NCBI RefSeq assembly: GCF_003860135.1
Contig: NZ_RQYN01000025.1
Location: 1-43,255, forward strand
Reading direction: 5' to 3'
Length of the DNA stretch: 43,255 nt
DNA from: Tannerella forsythia
GTDB taxonomy: Bacteria > Bacteroidota > Bacteroidia > Bacteroidales > Tannerellaceae
Made by a program: the position numbers and the translations under genes. The notes below the pieces were generated by a model. It searched no databases, had not been told where the DNA came from, and saw only the letters and a list, made by a program, of their open reading frames with translations. Below, piece after piece: positions 9,469 through 16,797 of this stretch (position 1 is the first letter of the stretch; each line of letters opens with the position of its first letter).

Positions 9469-10499
9469 ACTTGTGCCAGATAGTCGTTTACCTTTCGAAC
9501 AATTTGCTCGGCCGTAATTTGCGACATACAAGCCCAATCGCCACGATGACAAGGTTTATTTCCGTACGTTGAGCATGGCCGACAAGGCAAGTCGACCTGT
9601 ATCGCCAAATCGTACGGTTGTTTGTATCCGTAAAAACCTGCATAGGGATGAGTTGCCCCCCAAATGGAGACGACCTTCGTCCCGACGAGCGAGGCAAAAT
9701 GCATATTCGCTGAATCCATACACAGAAAGATGTCCAAACGACTGATCAGTGCGAGTTCCTGATCAAGTGTATGCTTTCCTGCCATATTTCGGGTATTGGG
9801 ATATTGAAATTCCCACTGGTCGAGAATGGCCTCTTCATAGCCTTTTCCACCGAACAGAAAAATCGTCATATCATTTTGTTCTGACAGGGCTTTAACCACT
9901 TCCTCCATCTCGTCGGTGGGATAAATCTTTCCGCGATGCTTGGCAAAGGGAGCGATACCGATCCATTTACTTTTCTTCTCACCGGCCATGGATGCGATCA
10001 ATGCATAATCAACAGGATGTTGCTCGTACAAAGAAACAAACGTGTCGGTAAAATGGAATCCGGCAGCCCGAAACACATCGGCATAACGGGCCGACACGGG
10101 GCGCAGGGGACGAATGGTCTTCGGAGGTCTTCCGGTGAGGTATCTCCGTTCTTCCCTCATCTTATCGACTCGATACACCGGCTTACGCTGCAATCGAAAA
10201 GTAAAATCGATCACCTTGCTGCGGATGACGTTGTGCAGATCGAGAATCTTATCGAACTTATAGCCGGTCAGAGCAAAGGAGAAGCGCAATATACCCCACA
10301 ACGTTTTCTCCGAGCTTTGAGTATTGAGACCGATAATCCGTACATTTTCGGGACGATGGATGAAAATAGGGATCAGGAACGATTGCGTCAGTACAGTGAA
10401 CGAATCCTGAGGATTTGCCCGCGCCACCGAATAAATGACAGGGACTGTCATCGCCACGTCACCGATTGCCGATAATCTTATGATCAATACTTTTGCCAT
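9465..10499 (-). CDS. Glycosyltransferase family 9 (heptosyltransferase-like)
   Basis: The 344-residue protein begins with the typical GT9 N-terminus (VLIIRLSAIGDVAMTVPV) and has the C-terminal donor-site region CMDSANMHFASLVGTKVVSIWG followed by GATHP. The GT9 family includes LPS core heptosyltransferases WaaC and WaaF. A cluster of cysteines near the C-terminus (PCRPCSTYGNKPCHRG and a later C) is common to many Bacteroidetes members. The next gene begins inside its stop codon (ATGA), and purN lies 43 nt upstream, so purN, this gene, the kinase and the GT10 gene probably share a transcript. Confidence 0.88.
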   Translation of the reverse strand: MAKVLIIRLSAIGDVAMTVPVIYSVARANPQDSFTVLTQSFLIPIFIHRPENVRIIGLNTQSSEKTLWGILRFSFALTGYKFDKILDLHNVIRSKVIDFTFRLQRKPVYRVDKMREERRYLTGRPPKTIRPLRPVSARYADVFRAAGFHFTDTFVSLYEQHPVDYALIASMAGEKKSKWIGIAPFAKHRGKIYPTDEMEEVVKALSEQNDMTIFLFGGKGYEEAILDQWEFQYPNTRNMAGKHTLDQELALISRLDIFLCMDSANMHFASLVGTKVVSIWGATHPYAGFYGYKQPYDLAIQVDLPCRPCSTYGNKPCHRGDWACMSQITAEQIVRKVNDYLAQV

Positions 10500-10542
10500 T
10501 CTCTTGTGTCGAAAATCATACGCTCAGCACAAAGGTACGATA

Positions 10543-11130
10543 CTAAATCGACTCGTGCAAGTTTTCACCGCGCAGCACACGCTCGATTACGACAGGGTAA
10601 TGCGCGTATTCGAGGGCATGCACTTTGGCCGCCACATCTTCGGGTGTATCGGTCGGCGCAACCGGACAACGCGCTTGAAAAAGAGCTTGCCCCTCATCAT
10701 ACCGGTCATTGATATAATGGATGGTAATCCCCGATTCCGTATCGCCGGCAGCCACGACAGCTTGATGCACGCGCATGCCGTACATACCTTTTCCGCCATG
10801 TTTGGGGAGCAAAGCCGGGTGAATATTGAGAATTTTTTCCGGATAAGCATGTAAAATGACGTCCGGAATCTTCTTCAGGAAACCCGCCAACACAATAAAA
10901 TCGACACCATCTTCGGCCAATTTCTTCAAAACAGGGGCGCCATCCGCAAAATTCTCTTTTGGAAAAGTCACGGAAGGAATTCCCAACCGTTTTGCACGAT
11001 GATGTACCCCCGCAGAAGCATTTTCAGAATACACCGAAGCCACTTCAACCATTTCACTATCATGAAAATACCGTATGATATTCTCTGCATTTGTTCCATC
11101 GCCCGAAGCGAAAATAACGATCCTTTTCAT
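10543..11130 (-). CDS. purN: Phosphoribosylglycinamide formyltransferase
   Basis: With the ATG at 11130 the protein is 195 residues, the normal PurN length; a longer frame from 11274 adds a hydrophobic, low-quality 48-residue extension over AT-rich promoter DNA and is rejected. Visible family features are IVIFASGDGTNAENII (phosphate binding), the catalytic NIHPALLP (Asn and His) and HYINDRYDEG (Asp). The enzyme transfers a formyl group from 10-formyl-THF to GAR in purine synthesis. It is divergent from acpP. Confidence 0.95.
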   Translation of the reverse strand: MKRIVIFASGDGTNAENIIRYFHDSEMVEVASVYSENASAGVHHRAKRLGIPSVTFPKENFADGAPVLKKLAEDGVDFIVLAGFLKKIPDVILHAYPEKILNIHPALLPKHGGKGMYGMRVHQAVVAAGDTESGITIHYINDRYDEGQALFQARCPVAPTDTPEDVAAKVHALEYAHYPVVIERVLRGENLHESI

Positions 11131-11202
11131 AGCCTTTTCAAAAACGAGAAATGCACAAAAAACATAAAAATGTGCAATACTCGGCTTTTTTTGCCTTAAA
11201 AA

Positions 11203-11235
11203 TTTGTTCTGTAAGATAAAAAATTCTTTCCTTTG
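11203..11235 (+). promoter_or_regulatory. Probable acpP-fabF-rnc promoter
   Basis: TTTG (11203-11206) is followed after 21 nt by TTCCTTTG (11228-11235), one base away from the Bacteroidetes TAnnTTTG element. It lies 54 nt before the acpP ATG at 11290. Confidence 0.55.
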
Positions 11236-11289
11236 CACTGCAAAAATAAAAAGGATTGCAAAAACAGTATTCATTTAAATTAAAAAATT

Positions 11290-11526
11290 ATGTCTGATGT
11301 AGCATCTCGCGTAAAAGCGATTATTGTTGACAAATTGAGTGTTGAAGAATCGGAAGTAACAAACGAAGCAAGCTTCACGAATGATTTGGGAGCAGACTCT
11401 CTTGACACGGTGGAGTTGATCATGGAATTTGAAAAAGAGTTTGGCCTTTCTATTCCGGATGACCAGGCTGAAAAAATCTCTACGGTAGGAGACGCCATTG
11501 CTTATATCGAAGCAAACGCGAAGTAA
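11290..11526 (+). CDS. acpP: Acyl carrier protein
   Basis: The 78-residue acidic protein has the 4'-phosphopantetheine attachment motif [11 protein letters not shown] with Ser37. It carries growing acyl chains in type II fatty-acid synthesis. It is followed 17 nt later by fabF in the conserved acpP-fabF-rnc order. The same carrier protein could supply acyl chains to the DarAB-like enzymes encoded a few kb downstream, because that operon has no carrier protein of its own; this last point is inference. Confidence 0.98.
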   Translation: MSDVASRVKAIIVDKLSVEESEVTNEASFTNDLGADSLDTVELIMEFEKEFGLSIPDDQAEKISTVGDAIAYIEANAK

Positions 11527-11543
11527 TCTGCTTTTTATTCAGT

Positions 11544-12800
11544 ATGGAATTAAAAAGAGTAGTAGTAACGGGTCTCGGTGCTCTTACTCCTGTCGGCAAC
11601 AACACCGCGGAAACGTGGGAGTCCTTGCAGAAGGGAGTAAGTGGCGCAGGGCCTATTACTCAATTTGATGCATCCAAGTTCAAAACACAATTTGCCTGCG
11701 AAGTCAAAGGATTCGATCCGTTGCAGTACTTCGACCGGAAAGAAGTACGTAAGTACGACCGGTATGCACAACTCTCGCTCGTAGCAGCGACCGAAGCCGT
11801 GACAGACTCGGCATTAGACTTGGAAAAGGAAGACTTGAACCGGATTGGAGTGATCTTTGCCGCCGGTATCGGAGGTATCCGTTCGTTCGAAGATGAAGTA
11901 CGGGACTACGATCCGGAACGCGGACCACGCTTTAATCCGTTCTTTATACCTAAAATTATCGCAGATATTGCCGCCGGTCATATCTCGATGAAATATGGTT
12001 TCAGAGGCCCCAACTTTGCAACAGTTTCGGCATGTGCCTCTTCGACGAATGCCATTGCCGATGCGTTCAACTATATCCGTTTGGGTAAAGCCAACGTGAT
12101 CGTGGCCGGAGGTGCCGAAGCTGCCATCGCCATCGTGGGCGTAGGAGGTTTCAACGCCATGAACGCGCTCTCGACACGCAATGATTCGCCACAGACGGCT
12201 TCCCGTCCGTTTAGCCAAAGCCGTGACGGATTCGTCATCGGAGAAGGAGCAGCCTGTCTGGTACTCGAAGAAATGGAACATGCTCTGGCACGCGGTGCGA
12301 AGATTTACGCCGAAGTAGCAGGAGCCGGTCTCTCGGCAGACGCTCACCATCTCACGGCAAGCCATCCCGAAGGATTAGGTGCGAAACTGGTGATGCTGAA
12401 TGCTCTGGAAGACGCAGAAATGAAACCGGAAGAAATCGACTATATCAACGTACATGGCACGTCTACTCCTGTGGGCGACATATCCGAAGTAAAAGCCATC
12501 AAAGATGTATTCGGTGAACATGCGTATAAGCTGAACATCAGCTCAACGAAATCGATGACCGGTCACCTGCTCGGTGCCGCCGGCGCGTTGGAAGCCACAG
12601 CCGCTGTGTTGGCCGTGCGCGACGATATCGTTCCTCCGACGATCAACCATGCCGATGGCGACGATGATCCGGAGATCGATTATAAACTGAACTTTACGTT
12701 TAACAAAGCACAAAAACGCGTGGTACGGGCTGCATTATCCAACACGTTCGGATTTGGCGGACACAATGCCAGTGTAATTGTGAAGAAATTTGAGAAATAA
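11544..12800 (+). CDS. fabF: 3-oxoacyl-ACP synthase II
   Basis: The 418-residue ketosynthase starts MELKRVVVTGLGALTPVG as KAS II enzymes do. The catalytic triad is visible: Cys at about 164 in VSACASSTNA, one His in VHGTSTPVGD and one in KSMTGHLLGAAG. It ends with the family glycine motif FGFGGHNASV. It condenses malonyl-ACP with acyl-ACP in fatty-acid elongation. It lies between acpP and rnc, only 2 nt before the rnc start. Confidence 0.97.
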   Translation: MELKRVVVTGLGALTPVGNNTAETWESLQKGVSGAGPITQFDASKFKTQFACEVKGFDPLQYFDRKEVRKYDRYAQLSLVAATEAVTDSALDLEKEDLNRIGVIFAAGIGGIRSFEDEVRDYDPERGPRFNPFFIPKIIADIAAGHISMKYGFRGPNFATVSACASSTNAIADAFNYIRLGKANVIVAGGAEAAIAIVGVGGFNAMNALSTRNDSPQTASRPFSQSRDGFVIGEGAACLVLEEMEHALARGAKIYAEVAGAGLSADAHHLTASHPEGLGAKLVMLNALEDAEMKPEEIDYINVHGTSTPVGDISEVKAIKDVFGEHAYKLNISSTKSMTGHLLGAAGALEATAAVLAVRDDIVPPTINHADGDDDPEIDYKLNFTFNKAQKRVVRAALSNTFGFGGHNASVIVKKFEK

Positions 12801-12802
12801 AC

Positions 12803-13618
12803 GTGCGTTTGTTTTTACAACAATTAAAAAGGCTCTTTGTTCTTCGGAATAAAGAGCCTTATTTGTCCTTATATCAACTGTTGGGCTTCCATCCGAATGA
12901 TGTGAAACTCTACGAACAGGCACTTACACATCGCTCGTCCCACTTACCCGACGGCAAACGGCCGTGCAATAACGAACGACTCGAATTTCTCGGCGATGCC
13001 ATCCTCGGAGCGGCCGTCGCCGATATCCTATACAAGCATTTTCCGAACAAAAAAGAAGGTTTTCTGACCAGTGTACGCTCTAAAATCGTACAACGCGAGA
13101 CCTTGAACCGTATCGCCCTCGAAATGGGGCTCGACAAGATGACCATCGCTTCGATCCGTCAGCATGCCCATAACAATTATGTGTATGGCAATGCACTCGA
13201 AGCATTGATCGGCGCGATCTATCTGGATCACGGCTATCGGAAATGCTTCAAGTTCGTCAAAGAACGGATGATCGGTCATTATCTGTCGCTGGAAAAAATA
13301 GCCCGCAAAGAGATGAATTTTAAATCGAATCTGTTGGAGTGGGGGCAAAAAGAAAAGCTGAAAATCGATTTCGAACTGACAAGTATATACTCAGACAAAA
13401 ATAAAAATCAAATATTCCGTACCGCCGTATCGGTCGGAGGTAACCCCTTAGGCACAGGCACGGGCTACACCAAGAAGGAGTCGCAACAAGCAGCAGCCAA
13501 GAAAGCGATCCGGAGAATTCGCTCGGATAAAAACGTGCAAAACCTAATCGCGGAACTGAAGCAATCACCACCTTCCTCCATGCAAGAAGTAGAAGCGCAA
13601 GATAAGTTAAACACATAA
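12803..13618 (+). CDS. rnc: Ribonuclease III
   Basis: The 271-residue protein has the RNase III domain with NERLEFLGDAILGA (about 52-65, catalytic Glu/Asp) and ALEALIGAIYLDHG (second acidic site), then a C-terminal double-stranded RNA binding domain (about 172-250, ending ESQQAAAKKAIRRI). It cuts double-stranded RNA in rRNA and mRNA processing. The ATG follows the fabF stop by 2 nt. A strong hairpin covers codons about 9-20 (see 12829-12860). The tail after the dsRBD (about 253-271) is not conserved-looking. Confidence 0.97.
   Translation: MRLFLQQLKRLFVLRNKEPYLSLYQLLGFHPNDVKLYEQALTHRSSHLPDGKRPCNNERLEFLGDAILGAAVADILYKHFPNKKEGFLTSVRSKIVQRETLNRIALEMGLDKMTIASIRQHAHNNYVYGNALEALIGAIYLDHGYRKCFKFVKERMIGHYLSLEKIARKEMNFKSNLLEWGQKEKLKIDFELTSIYSDKNKNQIFRTAVSVGGNPLGTGTGYTKKESQQAAAKKAIRRIRSDKNVQNLIAELKQSPPSSMQEVEAQDKLNT
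12829..12860 (+). promoter_or_regulatory. 14-bp UUCG-capped hairpin in the 5' coding end of rnc
   Basis: Left arm AAGGCTCTTTGTTC (12829-12842), loop TTCG (12843-12846), right arm GAATAAAGAGCCTT (12847-12860). All positions pair, one as G-U, and the cap is a stable C(UUCG)G tetraloop. An A-rich stretch precedes and ATTTGTCC follows, so it resembles an intrinsic terminator after fabF. Because it is double-stranded RNA at the start of rnc, it could also be a self-cleavage site or attenuator. Confidence 0.75.
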
Positions 13619-13749
13619 AGAACACTTATCAGCTTGCCTATCTCCTCCAACAAGCGTTTACAAATCAATGACCTACAATAAAATATTCGGAAAGTGTCCG
13701 CTAGGGAAAGACAATATAAAATGATCAGAATTGTGCACCTTACAATCTG

Positions 13750-14025
13750 ATGGTTTCTGCCGTATGGAAGAAAGAGGAGGAATTGCAGGAGCTGAAGAGA
13801 CAAGCCGCGGAGCTGGATCGCAAGATCGCCCTTTCGCTCAAAAAAGAGGACAACAGCGAAGTGAAACCGGAAGAAACGGTCGCTCCCGATGCGACCATCG
13901 CAGTCGATGCGCCCTTACGGGAGGAGCTAAAAAGGGAACGGTCTTCCGAGCGGAATCATACCGATTGGAAAGAAATACGGGAGGATGAAAAAATCAAACC
14001 CAGCATAAAGCCCGGAAGGTGGTGA
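13750..14025 (+). pseudogene. Remnant of a mobilization (relaxase-like) protein C-terminus
   Basis: A 91-codon frame encodes a highly charged, helical sequence: KKEEELQELKRQAAELDRKI, a short acidic linker and a basic end. The pattern resembles the C-terminal tail of Bacteroidetes mobilization/relaxase proteins as I remember them. No nuclease domain is present upstream; the 130 nt before it carry stops in this frame. It therefore looks like a leftover from an integrated or excised mobile element beside the accessory operon. The family link is uncertain; it may be an independent small coiled-coil protein. Confidence 0.4.
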
Positions 14026-14126
14026 GAAGAGCTTAGGTATTAAAAATCAGCCTGCTGTTTTCATATATGTGAGTCAACTCTACATTGGATTATTCAACAC
14101 GGACGATTTTTTTATGCTGTATTTTT

Positions 14127-14157
14127 TGCATCTCTTAAAATCTTTCTTACTTTTGCA
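14127..14157 (+). promoter_or_regulatory. Promoter of the tetR/dar operon
   Basis: TTTG (14127-14130), 19-nt spacer, TACTTTTG (14150-14157): an exact match to the Bacteroidetes -33/-7 layout. The predicted start of transcription falls in or just before the first operator palindrome (14165-14178), so a bound repressor would block it. Confidence 0.75.
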
Positions 14158-14164
14158 TCTGTAA

Positions 14165-14178
14165 ACCGACCGCTCGGT
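14165..14178. promoter_or_regulatory. TetR operator, copy 1
   Basis: ACCGACCGCTCGGT: 5-bp arms ACCGA/TCGGT around CCGC, in the form typical of TetR-family operators. It sits just downstream of the -7 element and 26 nt before the regulator ATG. Copy 2 (14820-14833) is its exact reverse complement. Confidence 0.8.
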
Positions 14179-14203
14179 CTTGTTTGCGACAAAGGATAAT
14201 GAT

Positions 14204-14800
14204 ATGAATGCAACAAAGAACTTTATTTTAGAAAAGTCGTTCGGCCTTTTTCTTCAAAAAGGCTATAATGGTGTTTCAATCAGAAATATCCAAGAAGAAA
14301 CCCGCTTATCAAAAGGGGCTATCTATCATCATTTCCAAGGCAAGGAAGAAATCTTTGCCAAAGCAATGGATTTGTTCTTTTTCCCGGCTCTCAGAAGTTT
14401 TCATTATTCTGATGATGAAACAAACACTCCATTGAAAAATGCACTTAATGAAGCTATTGAACATAGAAAAGGACATATTGATAAATTGCGGGAAATGACC
14501 GATTTCAAAGTTGATGACTTTTATTTTTTCAAGCTGGCCTTTCAGGTAGAAGAATTTTATCCGGATTTTAAGAGCAAAGTTGAAAATACATTTTCAGAAG
14601 AAGAAAATGAATGGAGAGAAGTGCTGCAAATGGCTGTTCAAAAGGGAGAAATCCGTAAAAATACGGATATTGATTTAACACTGTCTCTTCTTATGCTTAT
14701 CCCACGAGGATTGGGATTGAGTATGGCATTTTCTTCCGGTATTTCGACCGACTCACTGAAGGAGATATATGAAAAATTTTATCGGACATTGAAAGAATAA
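14204..14800 (+). CDS. TetR/AcrR-family transcriptional regulator
   Basis: From the ATG at 14204 the protein has 198 residues; an in-frame TTG start upstream would overlap the spacer behind the operator and is less likely. The N-terminal DNA-binding domain (about 5-55) has the TetR helix-turn-helix GVSIRNIQEETRLSKGAIYHHF. The remainder is a helical ligand-binding and dimerization domain of ordinary length. It is first in a same-strand run with the DarA/DarB-like genes and exporter, and operators lie on both sides of it. It probably represses itself and the operon until a hydrophobic effector, perhaps the product or its precursor, binds. The ligand is unknown. Confidence 0.93.
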   Translation: MNATKNFILEKSFGLFLQKGYNGVSIRNIQEETRLSKGAIYHHFQGKEEIFAKAMDLFFFPALRSFHYSDDETNTPLKNALNEAIEHRKGHIDKLREMTDFKVDDFYFFKLAFQVEEFYPDFKSKVENTFSEEENEWREVLQMAVQKGEIRKNTDIDLTLSLLMLIPRGLGLSMAFSSGISTDSLKEIYEKFYRTLKE

Positions 14801-14819
14801 TTTTTTTACTCCAATACAA

Positions 14820-14833
14820 ACCGAGCGGTCGGT
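14820..14833. promoter_or_regulatory. TetR operator, copy 2
   Basis: ACCGAGCGGTCGGT is the exact reverse complement of copy 1 and has the same AAACCGA flank. It lies between the tetR stop and the darA-like ATG (14 nt before it). No clear TAnnTTTG promoter is seen beside it, so it may control a weak promoter inside the 3' end of tetR or act as a roadblock to read-through. Confidence 0.78.
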
Positions 14834-14847
14834 ATCCTGCAAAGGAT

Positions 14848-15651
14848 ATGGAAAAAAGAAGGATACAAATAGTCTATTATTCGCAATCGGGTTCTTTGAA
14901 ATACTTGATAGAAGAATCGATGCGTCCTTATCTGGGAGATTACGTCCTTATCTGGAATCCCATTCATTGTGTGAAACCATTTCCTTTTCCTTGGAACAGG
15001 AAACGTTTCTTTAGTGTCTTCTGCGACTCTGTTTTACAGAAAGGATGCCGGATTGTATGCGACGAAATAAAGATTGAGAAAGATGATATGATTTTACTTG
15101 GTTTTCAGCCGTGGTTCCTTCATCTTTCATTACCCATACAGTCTTTCTTAAACTCTACGCAGTTCGGTCGGATCGTGAAAGATAGAGAAGTTATTCTCTT
15201 TACCTGCTATCGCAATACCGGAGCCATGGCAAGAAGACAAATGGCGGCGCATGTAGAAAGTCGTGGCGGGCATATAGTTGCCGAGCTGGAAATCTCGGAT
15301 CAATCCAAAGAGCGGTCAAGCGCTTTCCGATTTGTCAGATGGTTCTTTACAGGAAAGAATAACCCGTTTAGAAACATGGAAAAGCAGCAGGAAAAAGTTT
15401 GGAATGTTTTAGATGAAGTATTGCATAAGTCGAACCGAATCAGAATTCAATATCAAGAAAAACAACTTCTGAAAGAACAATATATACTTGGGAAATTTCA
15501 AAGATGGGCACATTTTATTCAGCCTGCAGACAAAATATATCGCTTTCGTTTATTGCTGTTTCAAATATGGATTTTAATGGCATTGATATTTGTTTCACCA
15601 ATCATGAACCGTATAATCAAATCAAAAAAAACAAAGAACAGTTATGAATGA
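14848..15651 (+). CDS. darA: DarA-like dialkylresorcinol condensing enzyme
   Basis: The 267-residue protein has a flavodoxin-like N-terminus (IVYYSQSGSLKYLIEE, residues 8-23) and features I recognise from DarA: a KPFPFPWNRKRFF segment, the ILLGFQPWFLHLSLPIQSFL core (about 90-110), a CYRNTGAMARRQM segment and RWFFTGKNNP. A single membrane segment lies near the C-terminus (about 232-252). In flexirubin and dialkylresorcinol pathways DarA works with DarB to condense two beta-keto acyl chains and make the resorcinol ring. It overlaps the darB-like start by 8 nt, which couples them. What is missing are the aryl-polyene genes usual in flexirubin clusters, so the acyl substrates must come from elsewhere. 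Confidence 0.82.
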   Translation: MEKRRIQIVYYSQSGSLKYLIEESMRPYLGDYVLIWNPIHCVKPFPFPWNRKRFFSVFCDSVLQKGCRIVCDEIKIEKDDMILLGFQPWFLHLSLPIQSFLNSTQFGRIVKDREVILFTCYRNTGAMARRQMAAHVESRGGHIVAELEISDQSKERSSAFRFVRWFFTGKNNPFRNMEKQQEKVWNVLDEVLHKSNRIRIQYQEKQLLKEQYILGKFQRWAHFIQPADKIYRFRLLLFQIWILMALIFVSPIMNRIIKSKKTKNSYE

Positions 15652-16774
15652 AGTCTTTATTACAAGAACATCTTCTTTCCTTCCTAACGAAGCCGTTGAG
15701 AATGACAACATGGAACAAATCCTGGGGATGGTCGGTGGTCATCCTTCCAGAGTCCGCAGTATCATTCTTCGTCAAAACGGGATTAAGAAACGCTATTATT
15801 CTCTTGACAGAGAGGGAAAGATTGTTTACACAAACGCAGAATTGACCGCTATTGCCGTAAACAAGTTATTCGATCAGGCTATTTCGTTTAAGGACATAGG
15901 TTTATTAGCCTGCGGAACGTCGCTTCCGGATCAACTTTTCCCATCACATGCCGTTATGACACATGGTCTTTTGGGGAATAAGCCGATAGATCTGCTTTCT
16001 CCTTCGGGTGTCTGTTGTGCGGGCATGAATGCTTTCAAACATGCTTATTTATCCGTTCTTTCCGGCATGTCTCAGAATGCCGTATCGACAGGCTCGGAAC
16101 TGGTCTCACCTGTACTTCGTGCCGATAATTTTGAAGAAGAATATAAAATGCTGAGTCTGGTCGAAGAAAAGCCGATTATTGCTTTTGAGAAAGACTTTCT
16201 CCGTTGGATGTTATCGGACGGTGCCGGAGCATTCTTATTCGAAAACAGATGCAGAGGAGATTTGTCTTTGAGAATCGATTGGCTCGAATCCATCTCTTAC
16301 GCAAATGAACTGGAGGTCTGCATGTATGCAGGAGCCATTTTCGAGAACGAGCGTTTCAAAAGCTGGAAAGAAGCCGATCCCCTGGAATGGGGACGAGAAT
16401 CTTATTTCGCTGTTAAACAGGATACGAGACTTCTCGGTGCCCATGTCATAGAAAAAGGAGTCGACTTCGTTTGTGAGAATCTTTGCAAACATGATATCGG
16501 CTTCAATGAAATAGACTATGTGCTTCCCCATATATCCTCAATGTACTTTTTCGATAAGTTGAAAAAAGGCTTTGAGATGAAAGGTTATCCGGTGGCGGAT
16601 GAACAATGGTTCCTCAATTTGCCTTATGTGGGAAATGTCGGGTCGGCTTCTATTTATTTAATGCTCGACGAATTATTCCATTCGGGTAAACTCAAGCAAG
16701 GGCACCGGGTTTTACTTATCGTACCCGAAAGTAGTCGATTCTCCTATTCAGTGGCGTTACTCACAGTTGTATAA
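15644..16774 (+). CDS. darB: DarB-like 3-oxoacyl-ACP synthase III
   Basis: The 376-residue ketosynthase is of the FabH/KAS III type. Candidate catalytic residues are Cys125 in SGVCCAGMNA, His296 in VLPHISSMYF and Asn331 in YVGNVGSASIYLM. Segments such as GHPSRVRSIILRQNGIKKRY, LRWMLSDGAGAF and SYANELEVCMYAGAI are characteristic of DarB of flexirubin and dialkylresorcinol clusters rather than housekeeping FabH. DarB elongates or transfers an acyl chain to form the beta-keto intermediate used by DarA. Its start lies within the end of darA (8-nt overlap) and the exporter gene follows after 23 nt. Confidence 0.85.
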   Translation: MNEVFITRTSSFLPNEAVENDNMEQILGMVGGHPSRVRSIILRQNGIKKRYYSLDREGKIVYTNAELTAIAVNKLFDQAISFKDIGLLACGTSLPDQLFPSHAVMTHGLLGNKPIDLLSPSGVCCAGMNAFKHAYLSVLSGMSQNAVSTGSELVSPVLRADNFEEEYKMLSLVEEKPIIAFEKDFLRWMLSDGAGAFLFENRCRGDLSLRIDWLESISYANELEVCMYAGAIFENERFKSWKEADPLEWGRESYFAVKQDTRLLGAHVIEKGVDFVCENLCKHDIGFNEIDYVLPHISSMYFFDKLKKGFEMKGYPVADEQWFLNLPYVGNVGSASIYLMLDELFHSGKLKQGHRVLLIVPESSRFSYSVALLTVV

Positions 16775-16797
16775 GTAAATTTCAAATTATATCGTAT

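Noticed and set aside
9469-9552. N-terminal extension of the LPS-kinase-like gene
   Set aside because: Lies entirely inside the GT9 coding sequence; the ATG at 9468 makes a standard ATGA overlap.
11131-11274. N-terminal extension of purN
   Set aside because: Would add 48 hydrophobic residues over AT-rich promoter DNA; the family N-terminus begins at the ATG at 11130.
14026-14126. Small RNA gene between the relic and tetR
   Set aside because: No terminator or promoter of its own; only the tetR promoter at 14127-14157 can be supported.
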